Source of the DNA: JANXUC01 sp964619065
Lineage (GTDB): Bacteria; Acidobacteriota; Terriglobia; Terriglobales; Acidobacteriaceae
NCBI GenBank assembly: GCA_964619065.1
Contig: CAZUCC010000021.1
Span: 1 to 64,000, forward strand
Direction of reading: 5' to 3'
Length of the DNA: 64,000 bases
Below the pieces are notes generated by a model. That model was not told the DNA's origin. It worked only from the letters and a program-made list of their open reading frames with translations, and did not search any database. The position numbers were made by a program, and so were the translations under genes. Positions 15,724-24,920 of the stretch are shown piece by piece; position 1 is the stretch's first letter; the number at the start of each line of letters is the position of its first letter.

Positions 15724-18309
15724 TCACAACTCTTCCACCTTCTTCTGCAACTCCCGAGCAATCCATCGCGGATCGCTCTCCTGCTTGAACTGTACCGGTA
15801 CACCAATCTTGATGCCTATGGCGAGCGGCCGGGCAAATTTTTTCCCTGCCCGCTTCAATTCGAAGAGCCCATCAATGCGCATGGGTACGACTGGGATACG
15901 AAGACTATTCGCCAGCAAGCCGATCCCTGCGCGAAAGGGACGCATCGTTCCATCTTCCGTGTGCCGACCCTCGGGAAATAATAGAACGCTGTAGCCTCGA
16001 TCGACGGTCTCCCCGGCAAAGGCAAAGCTCTCACGAAATCCCGCCTCGCGCGGCAAAGGAAATAGGTTGAGCAACGAAACGCCCAGCGTCCACTTCACCC
16101 GATCATAAAAGCGAAGCAATGGATTCCGGGCAGCAGGCGGCGTGCGCAGAATTTCCAGCGGCTCACCTCCCGTAGCAATGGCCAGCCTGTGCCGCAAACG
16201 CGCCGGCAACGCAGCCTTCACCAAGCCCCCGTCCACATCGCCGATGTGGTTGCAGATCACCAGCACCGGTCCCTGCACGCCGCGCAGATTCTCGCGTCCC
16301 TCAATGCGTGGCCAGCCCAGAACAAATACAGCGGGAAGAAGCAATAGATAGTCCGCGACCAGCCGAATCCAGGTCACCGGCCATCGTTGCGTCCAGCGCG
16401 GGTAGTGATAGCTCGCCCTGTGAAAGCCCGTCTGCCGAGGCAGTTGCCCGCGCAGCATGCGCTCCAGATCGCCCACCGTATTCACTGCGGCAAACCGCGT
16501 CTCACTCAAATCAACCTGATAACGATCTTCGAGAGCGCTGAGCAGTTCGACACGATCGAGCGAGCTGAGCCCCAGATCCGCATCCAGATTTTTCCCTCCG
16601 TCCAAAGAAGCTGGCGTCCGTCCAGTAACGCGAGTGATCAGCTCGGCCAACGGGCTCGACGGCAGCCCGCCGTTGTGCGTCGTGCCGGACTTCTGTCCGA
16701 GTTTCGCCTGGACAACTTCCCGGATCACGCTGGTCCGCGGTTTCTGTGTAGAAGTTCGCGGAAAATCCTCCTCCGGCCACACAAACCAGGCATGCATCCT
16801 CTGATATTCAGCCAGCGACTCATTCGCCCGCTGCACCACGGCATCGGCGACCCCTTCTCCGTCTCGCAGAATTAAAACAGCGCACGGCTCCGCATTCCCG
16901 TCCCGCGGCAATGCAATCACGGCACAGTCCTTCACCTGCGGCTGAGCACGTAGCGCAACTTCGAGATCCTCGGGATAAATATTCATTCCCGCGGGCGTGA
17001 CGATCACGTCTTTCTTTCTTCCCTTGAAATAGAGATTCCCATCGGCGTCCAGCTCTCCAATGTCTCCGGTTCGGTACCAGCCGGCTTCTTCTGGAACACC
17101 TTGAGGCGCTGATTGCACTTCGCGATTCCAGTAGCCGCTGGTCACGCCACCACCGCGAACCAGAATCTCGCCGTCGGAGGCGAGCTTGACCTCGCGTCCC
17201 GGCAGCACCTTGCCGATCGATCCCCTGCCCAACCGGAACGGATGATTTACGCTGACAACGGAAGTAGTCTCCGTCAGGCCATAGCCCTGAATAGCGGCGT
17301 AGCCAAGCCGCTGCCAGAAGTCTTCGGTCACACTGTCGAGCGCCGCCCCGCCGCAAATGAATGCCCAGAACTTCCAGCCAAACTTGCGCCGCACGCGGCG
17401 GAAGATCCACCAACGCCGCAGGAAGTGCTTCCCTTCCGAGGTTCGAAAGCGTTGACGAAAATCTTCCAGGCGGCCATCTTCCTCAAAATCGCGCTCGATT
17501 TTCTCTTTGAGCGATTGCAGCATGCGCGGTACCGCTACCAGTACCGAAACTCGCTCGCGGCGTATGGTGCGGATCACCTCGGCCGGCTTGAGCGCGTCTT
17601 GAAAAATCACTGTGCCGCCCATGAGCTGGGGCAGAAAGATTCCGAGGAATTGTCCGAAGACGTGGCTCAGCGGCAGCAGATTCAGAAACCGCACCGGGTG
17701 GACGAATCTTTCGTACTTCAAGTATTTCCGAATCTCTGTTTCCAGCGGAGCCATGTTGGCCAGCACGTTGCCGTGGGAGATCACAACGCCTTTCGGCTCG
17801 GCAGTCGTGCCGGAGGTGAAAACAATTTCCAACGTGTCTTTGGGTTCGAGCTTCGAAGAAGCGAGTTCCACCGCCGCATAAGCACCAGACGAGTGCTTCG
17901 TCAGAATCTCTAAGAATTCTTCCAGAAGCAGCGTGGGTATCGCAGCTTGTGCATGTTCGCGGGAACACACCAGCAACCGGGCACCCACCTGCTGATGCAC
18001 GCGCAATGCGAATTCCGGAGTGGCAACATCGTCAATGGGAACGACAATCACACCGCGCAGCGCGCAGCCAAAGAACGTGGCAACCCATTCGGCAGAATTC
18101 GCCCCCCAAACCAGAACCCGCTCGCCCTTCCCGATGCCTCGCACTTCCAACTCGCGGGCAAATCGGAAAGCGGTCTCAGCTACCCGGCGGTAGCTCCAGC
18201 GCTCGGTACGATAACCACGACGTTGCACATAGGCACACTCTTCCCCGCGCAGCCAAAAGTCATCCAGGTATTCGACAAGCGAGCGTCGGTCTTTGCCCCG
18301 GGAATCCAC
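15724..18309 (-). CDS. Acyl-activating enzyme - ACP - PlsC acyltransferase fusion
   Basis: 861 residues with three lipid-metabolism modules in order. Residues ~10-530: AMP-forming acyl-CoA/acyl-ACP synthetase with the P-loop VFTSGTTAEPKGVVIS and GYGLTETTSVVS and YRTGDIGELDADG. Residues ~550-630: acyl-carrier domain with DLGLSSLDRVELL, where the second-position Ser near 581 would carry phosphopantetheine. Residues ~640-861: lysophosphatidate acyltransferase fold with NHIGDVD (HX4D, ~686-692) and FPEGRHTEDG (~780). It could activate a free fatty acid, hold it on the internal ACP and transfer it to a lysophospholipid. E. coli Aas has acyltransferase first and no ACP, so the order here is different. 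Isolated from other lipid genes. Confidence 0.9.
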   Translation of the reverse strand: MDSRGKDRRSLVEYLDDFWLRGEECAYVQRRGYRTERWSYRRVAETAFRFARELEVRGIGKGERVLVWGANSAEWVATFFGCALRGVIVVPIDDVATPEFALRVHQQVGARLLVCSREHAQAAIPTLLLEEFLEILTKHSSGAYAAVELASSKLEPKDTLEIVFTSGTTAEPKGVVISHGNVLANMAPLETEIRKYLKYERFVHPVRFLNLLPLSHVFGQFLGIFLPQLMGGTVIFQDALKPAEVIRTIRRERVSVLVAVPRMLQSLKEKIERDFEEDGRLEDFRQRFRTSEGKHFLRRWWIFRRVRRKFGWKFWAFICGGAALDSVTEDFWQRLGYAAIQGYGLTETTSVVSVNHPFRLGRGSIGKVLPGREVKLASDGEILVRGGGVTSGYWNREVQSAPQGVPEEAGWYRTGDIGELDADGNLYFKGRKKDVIVTPAGMNIYPEDLEVALRAQPQVKDCAVIALPRDGNAEPCAVLILRDGEGVADAVVQRANESLAEYQRMHAWFVWPEEDFPRTSTQKPRTSVIREVVQAKLGQKSGTTHNGGLPSSPLAELITRVTGRTPASLDGGKNLDADLGLSSLDRVELLSALEDRYQVDLSETRFAAVNTVGDLERMLRGQLPRQTGFHRASYHYPRWTQRWPVTWIRLVADYLLLLPAVFVLGWPRIEGRENLRGVQGPVLVICNHIGDVDGGLVKAALPARLRHRLAIATGGEPLEILRTPPAARNPLLRFYDRVKWTLGVSLLNLFPLPREAGFRESFAFAGETVDRGYSVLLFPEGRHTEDGTMRPFRAGIGLLANSLRIPVVPMRIDGLFELKRAGKKFARPLAIGIKIGVPVQFKQESDPRWIARELQKKVEEL

Positions 18310-18378
18310 GTGAAAGATGTTAGCGCTTCATGGCTGGACATTCTGTCACTGTTAGGACAGTTATTCCAAGTGCACCAC

Positions 18379-19584
18379 TCAAAGCGCTGCCACCCGCCGC
18401 TGCACCAGCAGGAAATACAGTGCCACCAAAATCAACACCGATCCATTCAAGCTCAACACCACCGGCGCTGTAAAGGACGGCACCAGCCATCCCGACAGCA
18501 GATTCCCCATCGGCATCCCGCCGCGGAAGGCGACGTTGTACACACTCATTACGCGCCCGCGCATTTAGTCCGTGGTAATCAATTGCACCAGTGAGCTCAC
18601 CATGGCGAATGCCGTCATCATGGACGCGCCAACTAGCACAAGCATCGCGCCACTCAGCGGTAATGAGCGCGAAAGAGCAAACCCGGAAACTCCCGCACCC
18701 AGGCAGATGAGTGCACCCAAAGCCATCCGCCCCCTTTTTCCTACATGGCCCACACCGGCGGCGGTCAACGAGCCGCAGATCGATCCGAGCCCCATCAGGG
18801 CTAGCAGATTGCCGTAAGCCTCCGGGCCGCGATGGAAGATGTCTTTCACAAAAACAGGAAGGTACGTACGCAAGGGCATGCTCAAGCCGGTCATGCAGAA
18901 AGCCAGCACGACCAGCGCTTCCATCGATGTCTGCTTGCGAACAAACTGAATGCCCTGTTTCAAACTGCTGAGCATCGAATCCGTCGTCCTCTGCGGCAGG
19001 AAGCGCGTAGTAATAATGGACAGCGAGACGATCGGAGCCAGGAACGAAAGCGCGTTCAGGCCGAAACACCACTTTTCCCCCAGCTTCGCCAGAGCCTGCC
19101 CGGCTAACGCCGGCCCCACCATCACGGCAACGTTGAACTGAATCGAATTCAGCGCGATGGCGTTCGGCATATCTTCCTTCTTCACCAGCGTAGGAATCAG
19201 CGCCTGGTAAGCCGGCCCGCCAAACGCCTGTGCCAAGCCGGAGACGAACGAGAGACAGAGGATGTGCCAAACATGTACCCGGCCCGTAGCCACAAGAATC
19301 GTGAGCAGACTTGCACTCGCCATCTGCACGTACTGCGAGGTCAGCAGAATCCGGTGTCGCTCGACGCGATCCGCCACCACTCCGCCTATCAGCGAAAACA
19401 AGAAGATGGGAATACCCCCGAGAAACTGATCCAAGGCGAGTAGGAAGGCCGAGTGGCTCAGGCGGTAGATCAGCCAGCCTTGCGCCACGATTTGCATCCA
19501 CGTGCCAATGCTGGATGTACACGCGCCGATCCACATCAGACGAAAATCGCGGTATTGGAATGCTTTGAAAACCCTGTGGATCAA
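18379..19584 (-). pseudogene. MFS transporter (MFS_3/EntS-like) interrupted by in-frame TAA
   Basis: About 401 codons of a major-facilitator exporter of the enterobactin-exporter-like group: FRLMWIGACTSSIGTWMQ in helix 1, LIGGVVADRVERHRIL in loop 2-3, and ten or more hydrophobic segments. At 18565-18567 (plus-strand tta) a TAA interrupts the frame after VQLITTD; translation continues unchanged as MRGRVMSVYNVAFRGG, the conserved loop before the last helices. Relatives usually have an acidic residue there, so one GAA to TAA change explains it. The truncated product lacks the last two helices. A real nonsense mutation and a base-call error are equally open. A long frame on the same strand (18320-19606) is only a shadow. 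Confidence 0.8.
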
Positions 19585-19703
19585 CAGAACTTCTCCTGGC
19601 TAACAATCAAAGAAGGCTCAAAAAGCCTAACACGCAAAGACCTGGGCACACGGATGTGTGGGAGCCGTAGTGGGAACAGAAGGGAGAACACACCGGTTAG
19701 ATG

Positions 19704-20195
19704 TTAAGCAATCACGTTGCGAAACTTTTTTACTGCGGCAATACCAAGCACGACGAAAAGCACCAAAACAACAAGCTGCGCGACCAGAAATGGCGGCTCA
19801 GATCCCGTCGGCGCCATCGCATGCAAAGCCGGTACTTTCAGGAAGAACTGCACGACCAAGACAAAGACATTCAAATAGAGGCTCATCACCGCGCCGACTA
19901 CGTAAATCCAACGCCAAGCTCCGGCGAGATGCATCGCGTAACGCGCCAGAATCGCAATCGCCAAAAGCACCAGCGAAATGATCCCGACCTTGTGCGACGG
20001 CAAAAGGTGATCGAACGGAAAGCCGAACCCCGTCACGCTGGTCGCTACCGTGGTGACCAGAAACAGCGCCGTCCATTTGTCGAGCCGCTTTGCATTGAGC
20101 AGCCCATAGACAACAATCAACCCCGAGACGATCCCTATTAAGCTCAGCACAACGTGCACCAAAGTAAATGTCGCTGTTGTCATACCGAAGATCAT
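19704..20195 (-). CDS. Small four-helix membrane protein
   Basis: About 163 residues with four predicted membrane helices (TLVHVVLSLIGIVSGLIVVYG, LFLVTTVATSVTGFGF, SLVLLAIAILARYAMHLAG, IYVVGAVMSLYLNVFVLVV) and a final hydrophobic segment before AAVKKFRNVIA. I do not recognise a characterised family; layout resembles small DoxX- or cytochrome-b-like membrane proteins but no ligand motif is conserved beyond scattered His. Start at 20195 (MIFGMTTAT) is preferred; an ATG seven codons upstream is also possible. Lone gene, divergent from the PQQ dehydrogenase. Confidence 0.65.
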   Translation of the reverse strand: MIFGMTTATFTLVHVVLSLIGIVSGLIVVYGLLNAKRLDKWTALFLVTTVATSVTGFGFPFDHLLPSHKVGIISLVLLAIAILARYAMHLAGAWRWIYVVGAVMSLYLNVFVLVVQFFLKVPALHAMAPTGSEPPFLVAQLVVLVLFVVLGIAAVKKFRNVIA

Positions 20196-20395
20196 ATTGG
20201 CCCCTTTCAGGATCACGAGATTCTACGACCCGACTGCGAAAATTACTATACATGTCAATAAAGACTTGTGTTGTTGTCCGAGGACGCCTCCTTAAACTTT
20301 CCCCAATAGACGATAGTGCTCGTGATGAACTGGGCCACGAGGTTGATGGATGTTATCCTTTGCTGGCCGAGCGCAACGTAAATTGTGGAGGCCGA

Positions 20396-22792
20396 GTGAA
20401 TCGATACTCAGTGTCGGGATTCCCGCTTGGCGCACCGCCGGATCGTGGGTTATCCATGTCTTCAAGAAAAGTGTCTCCAAAAACGGTGGAACGGCTGTCT
20501 GCTCAGAGTTGTCCGTCGATGGGATCAATTGTTCGGAGCAATATCCAGGGATTCAAGATCCTGGGATTGACGACAGCCGGCGTGCTTGCCATCGCGTTAG
20601 CGGCGCACGGGTTAGGCGGCGAACCTCAGAGCTCCATTCAGCATGCAAAAACCATTGCCGCGAAATCTGTGCCGGCACCGGTGCCTGGGAAAGCGCAGGT
20701 GAGCCGGAATCCGGAACAAGAGCAGCGCGACTGGCCCATATACGGCGGGGCTGCAGAGAACAATCATTACTCCCCTTTGGCGCAGATCAATCGAAGCAAC
20801 GTAAAGCAACTCGCGGTGGCATGGACTTTCGATTCGCAGGAAGAAGGCGGCCTACAGACGAGTCCCATTGTGGTCGAGGGCGTACTTTACGGCATCACGC
20901 CGACACAGAAAATTTTTGCTCTGGATGCGGCGACGGGTAAACTCTTCTGGAAATTTGACTCTGGCGTACGGGGGACCCAAGCGAACCGCGGACTCGCGTA
21001 TTGGACCGATGCCGCGGAACCCGATGGTGCAAAAAAAGAAAGCAAACGAATCCTGGTCGGAGTGATGAATTTTGTGTATGCGCTGGATGCGCTCACCGGC
21101 CGTCCCATCGCAAGCTTCGGGAACCATGGTCGCATTGATTTGCGCGAGAATCTCGGCCGCGAGCCGGTTGCTGCGCAATCGGTTTACTTGACGAGTCCAG
21201 GGATCGTTTATAAGGACTTGCTGATCGTAGGTGGCCGAAATCCGGAAACTCTTCCTGCGCCGCCGGGTGACGTTCGCGCTTTCGATGTGCGCACCGGAAA
21301 GCTGCGCTGGGCGTTCCATACCATCCCTCACCCGGGAGAAGCGGGATACGAAACATGGCCTAAGGAGGCCTGGAAGACTAGCGGCGGCGCTAATAATTGG
21401 GCGGGTATGGCGCTCGACCCCAAACGCGGAATTGTCTATGTTCCCACCGGGTCCGCCGCGTTTGATTTCTATGGCGCGGATCGCGTTGGCGACGATCTCT
21501 TTGCCAATTGCCTGATTGCTCTGAATGCCCAGACCGGCGAGAGAATCTGGCATTTTCAGGGAGTCCGTCACGATATTTGGGACCGGGATTTTCCCGCGCC
21601 GCCCGTCCTCCTCACTGTGAAGCGCGACGGGAAAGACGTGGACGCAGTGGCACAAACCTCCAAACTCGGTTTTGTGTATCTCTTTGATCGAACCAATGGG
21701 ACTCCTCTTTTCCCCATCGAGTACCACAAATATCCTGCCAGCACCGTGCCCGGCGAAGTTACCGCTTCCGAACAGCCTCTTCCCTCCCGCCCCGCGCCTT
21801 ACGCTCGCCAGCTTCTCACTGAGGACCTTCTGACTAACCGAACGCCTGAGGCCCATCAGTGGGCGTTGGAAAGATTCCGCAAGTTCGAAAGTAATGGGCA
21901 ATTCATTCCCTTCAGCGTCGGAAAAGATACCGTGGTTTTTCCCGGCTTTGACGGCGGTGCTGAGTGGGGTGGCGCGGCGGTCGATCCGGAAACGGGAGTC
22001 CTTTACGTGAATTCGAACGACGCGGCATGGACCAGCTCCTTGATACCCAACACCCCGGAGAACAGCGGCCGCGGCATTTACCTGAGCCAATGCAGTGTCT
22101 GCCACGGCGAAAAGATGACGGGGTCGCCACCGGCTATCCCTTCGCTCGCAAGAGTCAGAGATCATTTAAATCCCATGCAGATTGTGGCCACCATCAAGAA
22201 CGGAAAGGGAAGGATGCCCGGGTTTCCCAACCTTTCGGACGACCGGTTGTTCGCGCTGGTGCAGTATCTCTACAGCGGTGAGAGTAAGGAACTCACCAGC
22301 GGCGGCCCACTTCCGTTAGCCATGAAATATCGCTTCACCGGATATCGCAAATTTTTGGATCCGCAGGGATACCCGGCCGTCCTGCCGCCCTGGGGTACGC
22401 TGAATGCCATTAATCTCAACTCCGGCGAATATGCCTGGAAGATTCCCCTGGGAGAGTATCCCGAGCTGGCCGCGAAAGGACAGAACAACACAGGCACGGA
22501 AAACTACGGAGGGCCGATCGTGACCGCAGGAGGCCTGGTATTCATCGGCGCCACCAGCTTCGATAGAAAATTTCGGGCATTCGATAAATCCACGGGCGCA
22601 ATGCTATGGGAAACAACCCTGCCCTTTGGCGGCAACGCAACTCCTGTCACGTATGAAGTCAATGGCCGTCAGCTTGTTGTGATCGCTGCGGGAGGCGGTA
22701 AGGATCTCAGATCTGGTTCGGGCGGAGCCTACGTCGCCTTTGCGCTGCCGACGTCTGGTCAAGGAGCTGGGATCGCAAACGTGAGGCACTGA
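20396..22792 (+). CDS. PQQ-dependent quinoprotein dehydrogenase with inserted cytochrome c domain
   Basis: About 798 residues. A membrane/signal helix (ILGLTTAGVLAIALAAHGLGG) is followed by an eight-bladed PQQ propeller: DWPIYGGAAENNHYSPLAQI, repeated W-motifs such as AATGKLFWKFDSG and ALNAQTGERIWHFQ, and HDIWDRDFPAPPVL, the family signature. Near residue 566 a c-type haem site, CSVCHG, begins a ~90-residue cytochrome c domain with GRMPGFPNLSDD as possible Met ligand region; propeller strands resume after it (ENYGGPIVTAGGLVFIGAT). It should oxidise a sugar or alcohol in the periplasm and pass electrons directly to haem. GTG 20396 with GGAG five bases upstream is the preferred start; ATG 20456 is an alternative. 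Confidence 0.88.
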   Translation: MNRYSVSGFPLGAPPDRGLSMSSRKVSPKTVERLSAQSCPSMGSIVRSNIQGFKILGLTTAGVLAIALAAHGLGGEPQSSIQHAKTIAAKSVPAPVPGKAQVSRNPEQEQRDWPIYGGAAENNHYSPLAQINRSNVKQLAVAWTFDSQEEGGLQTSPIVVEGVLYGITPTQKIFALDAATGKLFWKFDSGVRGTQANRGLAYWTDAAEPDGAKKESKRILVGVMNFVYALDALTGRPIASFGNHGRIDLRENLGREPVAAQSVYLTSPGIVYKDLLIVGGRNPETLPAPPGDVRAFDVRTGKLRWAFHTIPHPGEAGYETWPKEAWKTSGGANNWAGMALDPKRGIVYVPTGSAAFDFYGADRVGDDLFANCLIALNAQTGERIWHFQGVRHDIWDRDFPAPPVLLTVKRDGKDVDAVAQTSKLGFVYLFDRTNGTPLFPIEYHKYPASTVPGEVTASEQPLPSRPAPYARQLLTEDLLTNRTPEAHQWALERFRKFESNGQFIPFSVGKDTVVFPGFDGGAEWGGAAVDPETGVLYVNSNDAAWTSSLIPNTPENSGRGIYLSQCSVCHGEKMTGSPPAIPSLARVRDHLNPMQIVATIKNGKGRMPGFPNLSDDRLFALVQYLYSGESKELTSGGPLPLAMKYRFTGYRKFLDPQGYPAVLPPWGTLNAINLNSGEYAWKIPLGEYPELAAKGQNNTGTENYGGPIVTAGGLVFIGATSFDRKFRAFDKSTGAMLWETTLPFGGNATPVTYEVNGRQLVVIAAGGGKDLRSGSGGAYVAFALPTSGQGAGIANVRH

Positions 22793-22985
22793 TATCGGGG
22801 GAAGCGAGCGGTGCAAAAAATCTAACCCCATAAGGTGGCTCGGTCATATGGGGCGGGCGAAGGAATGCACCGCGCTGTCCCGCAGTACTTGTCATCGGCG
22901 AAAATCTTGGTCGGGATCTGGACTCCTGATGCTTGCTAAGGATTCATGGTCGTGGCGCAGTTTCGTAAATACACTCCTCTGAGTC

Positions 22986-23078
22986 TGTCATTCCGAGCCA
23001 GGTCTATCGGCGAGGAACCTGCTCCTGGCAGTAAAAGAGCAGATTCCTCGCGCGATATTGCCGCGCTTCGGAATGACA
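22986..23078. repeat. Dispersed inverted repeat, 'tgtcattccgag' type
   Basis: Two nested pairs of arms: tgtcattccgagcc (22986-22999) with gcttcggaatgaca (23065-23078), and gaggaacctgct (23012-23023) with agcagattcctc (23038-23049, one mismatch). The layout matches the element at 13.0 kb but its arms differ in sequence. Confidence 0.75.
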
Positions 23079-23194
23079 ACTTTGTTGAAATATCCAAACT
23101 GCACCACTACCGGATTCATTCACCGCAAGACAAAACCCTCACTCCCCGCTAGAATGGCTAGTTCCGCTCGACGGCAAGATTCCAGCCAACGGCT

Positions 23195-23216
23195 GGGCAG
23201 GCGAGGGCGCCTGCCC
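23195..23216. repeat. Compact hairpin, 9-bp perfect stem
   Basis: gggcaggcg (23195-23203) pairs fully with cgcctgccc (23208-23216) around the loop aggg; it is followed by ctacgcgag. Member of the short palindrome family also at 24869, 42363 and 45448. Confidence 0.75.
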
Positions 23217-23253
23217 TACGCGAGCTTCGCCTGACAAGAAACTCGGGAAAACT

Positions 23254-24858
23254 ATGGCAAGTCCCAATCAGAAATACGACGCAATTGTGATCGGCGGCGG
23301 CCACAACGGGCTAACGCACGCCGCATACCTCGCGCGGGGCGGCAAAAAAGTGCTGGTCCTGGAGCGGCGGCATATCGTCGGCGGCGCCGCCGTCACGGAA
23401 GAGGTTTTTCCCGGCTTCAAGTTTTCGGTATGTTCTTACGTGGTCTCACTGCTGCGGCCGGAGATCATTCGCGATCTGGATTTGCCCCGGCATGGTCTTG
23501 AAATTCTGCCCCTCGACGGCACTTTTACGCCCATGCTCAACGGAGACTACCTGTGGCGCGTGAACGACCACGGCAAATCGCGGCGCGAGATTGCGCGGCA
23601 CTCCAAGCTCGATGCCGAGGCCTACGAGGAATTCGGCAAAGCCATGCAGGCCATGTGCCGCTTTGTGAAGCCCATCCTCAGCATGGTACCGCCGGATCCC
23701 ACCTCGCTGAATCCGCGCGAACTCATGAAGCTGCTCTTTCTCGGACGGCGCTTCCAGGGACTCGACGGCCAAGCCAAGTACGACCAGGTCCAGCTCATGA
23801 CCATGAGCGCCATCGACTTCCTCGACCAGTGGTTCGAGACCGATGTGCTCAAGGCAACCATGTCGGCTTCCGGCATCATCGGCACGTTTCTCGGTGTGCG
23901 CTCGCCCGGAACTGCCTACGTACTGCTGCATCACTACATGGGAGAAATTGACGGAGCCTTCCGCGCCTGGGGATTTGCCCGCGGCGGCACCGGAGCCATT
24001 TCTAACGCCATCGCCGATGCGGCCCGCGAACTGGGCGTCGAAATCCGTTGCAAGGCAGGCATTTCAAAGATTCTCGTCAAAAATGGCAAAGCCAACGGCG
24101 TAGTATTGGCCAACGGCGACGAGATTTATGCGGATGTAATTTCATCGAGCGTCGACCCGCGGCTGACGTTCACTAAGTTTCTGGAACCTTCCGAACTGCC
24201 CAGCGATTTTCTGGAAGACGTGAACCGCTATAAGTTTCGCGGGTCTTCGGGCAAAGTAAATTTAGCGCTCGACGCGCTCCCGAACTTCAAGTGTCTACCG
24301 GGCGAAGGCTTACACCTGCGCGGCGCAATTTCCATTTCCCCGAGTGTTGAATATATGGAACGCGCTTACGATGACGCGAAATACGGTAATTTCTCCCGCA
24401 AGCCCTACATCGATTGCGTCATCCCAAGCTTGACCGACCCGTCCCTCGCGCCTCCGGGAAAGCATGTAATGTCGTGTTTTGTGCAGTACGCACCCTACAA
24501 GCTGGCTCCCGGCCTTCATTGGGACACAGAAAAGGAAAAATTCGGCGACACCGTCATCAATACGCTGGCTGAACACGCTCCAAATATCAAAGACATCATC
24601 CTGCACCGCCAAATCGTTACGCCGCTCGATCTCGAGCGCGAATGGGGATTGAGCGAAGGCAATATTTTTCAGGGAGAACTCTCTTTAGAGCAACTGTTTT
24701 TCCTCCGCCCCGTCCCCGGCTGGGCGCAGTTCCGCACTCCTATCAAGAATCTGTATATCTGCGGTTCGGCGGCGCACCCCGGCGGCGGCATCATGGGCGC
24801 CCCCGGTCGCCTCGCCGCAGTAGAAGTACTAAAAGATTCCCCCGGAAAAGTCGCATGA
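23254..24858 (+). CDS. FAD-dependent phytoene-desaturase-like oxidoreductase (PYROXD2-type), copy 1
   Basis: 534-residue flavoprotein. The dinucleotide-binding motif IVIGGGHNGLTHAAYLARGG at ~11-30 and the ERRHIVGGAAVTEE second motif define the phytoene dehydrogenase/PYROXD2 group. The C-terminal FAD block YICGSAAHPGGGIMGAPG closes the fold. A central signature, IPSLTDPSLAPPGKHVMS, is shared with the second copy at 25.7 kb. Substrates of bacterial members are mostly unknown; no carotenoid genes are nearby, so carotenoid synthesis is not implied. Confidence 0.9.
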   Translation: MASPNQKYDAIVIGGGHNGLTHAAYLARGGKKVLVLERRHIVGGAAVTEEVFPGFKFSVCSYVVSLLRPEIIRDLDLPRHGLEILPLDGTFTPMLNGDYLWRVNDHGKSRREIARHSKLDAEAYEEFGKAMQAMCRFVKPILSMVPPDPTSLNPRELMKLLFLGRRFQGLDGQAKYDQVQLMTMSAIDFLDQWFETDVLKATMSASGIIGTFLGVRSPGTAYVLLHHYMGEIDGAFRAWGFARGGTGAISNAIADAARELGVEIRCKAGISKILVKNGKANGVVLANGDEIYADVISSSVDPRLTFTKFLEPSELPSDFLEDVNRYKFRGSSGKVNLALDALPNFKCLPGEGLHLRGAISISPSVEYMERAYDDAKYGNFSRKPYIDCVIPSLTDPSLAPPGKHVMSCFVQYAPYKLAPGLHWDTEKEKFGDTVINTLAEHAPNIKDIILHRQIVTPLDLEREWGLSEGNIFQGELSLEQLFFLRPVPGWAQFRTPIKNLYICGSAAHPGGGIMGAPGRLAAVEVLKDSPGKVA

Positions 24859-24868
24859 GTCCGTGTAG

Positions 24869-24888
24869 CGCGGGCATTCCTGCCCGCG
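24869..24888. repeat. Compact hairpin, 8-bp perfect stem
   Basis: cgcgggca and tgcccgcg pair perfectly around the loop ttcc, preceded by gtgta. It lies ten bases after the stop of the first FAD oxidoreductase and could act as a terminator-like structure, though no T-run follows. Confidence 0.75.
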
Positions 24889-24920
24889 AAAACTAAAAGG
24901 GACGGGTTCGGGAGGGCTCC

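Larger units (their letters stand above)
22793..23253. other. Gene-free region with two palindromic repeats
   Basis: 461 bases between the PQQ dehydrogenase and the first FAD oxidoreductase. It contains the inverted repeat at 22986-23078 and the compact hairpin at 23195-23216, described separately. No credible coding frame was seen in the remainder. Confidence 0.6.

Noticed and set aside
18565..18567. Recoding explanation of the MFS stop
   Set aside because: The codon is TAA, which is not used for selenocysteine or pyrrolysine; relatives have an acidic residue here.
18320..19606. 428-codon minus-strand frame overlapping the MFS gene
   Set aside because: Out of frame with clear MFS sequence, Arg/Gly/Ser-rich translation, no domain.
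20852..22165. 437-codon minus-strand frame within the PQQ dehydrogenase; likewise 40936-42075 and 44328-45686
   Set aside because: All are antisense shadows of well-supported genes with no family resemblance.
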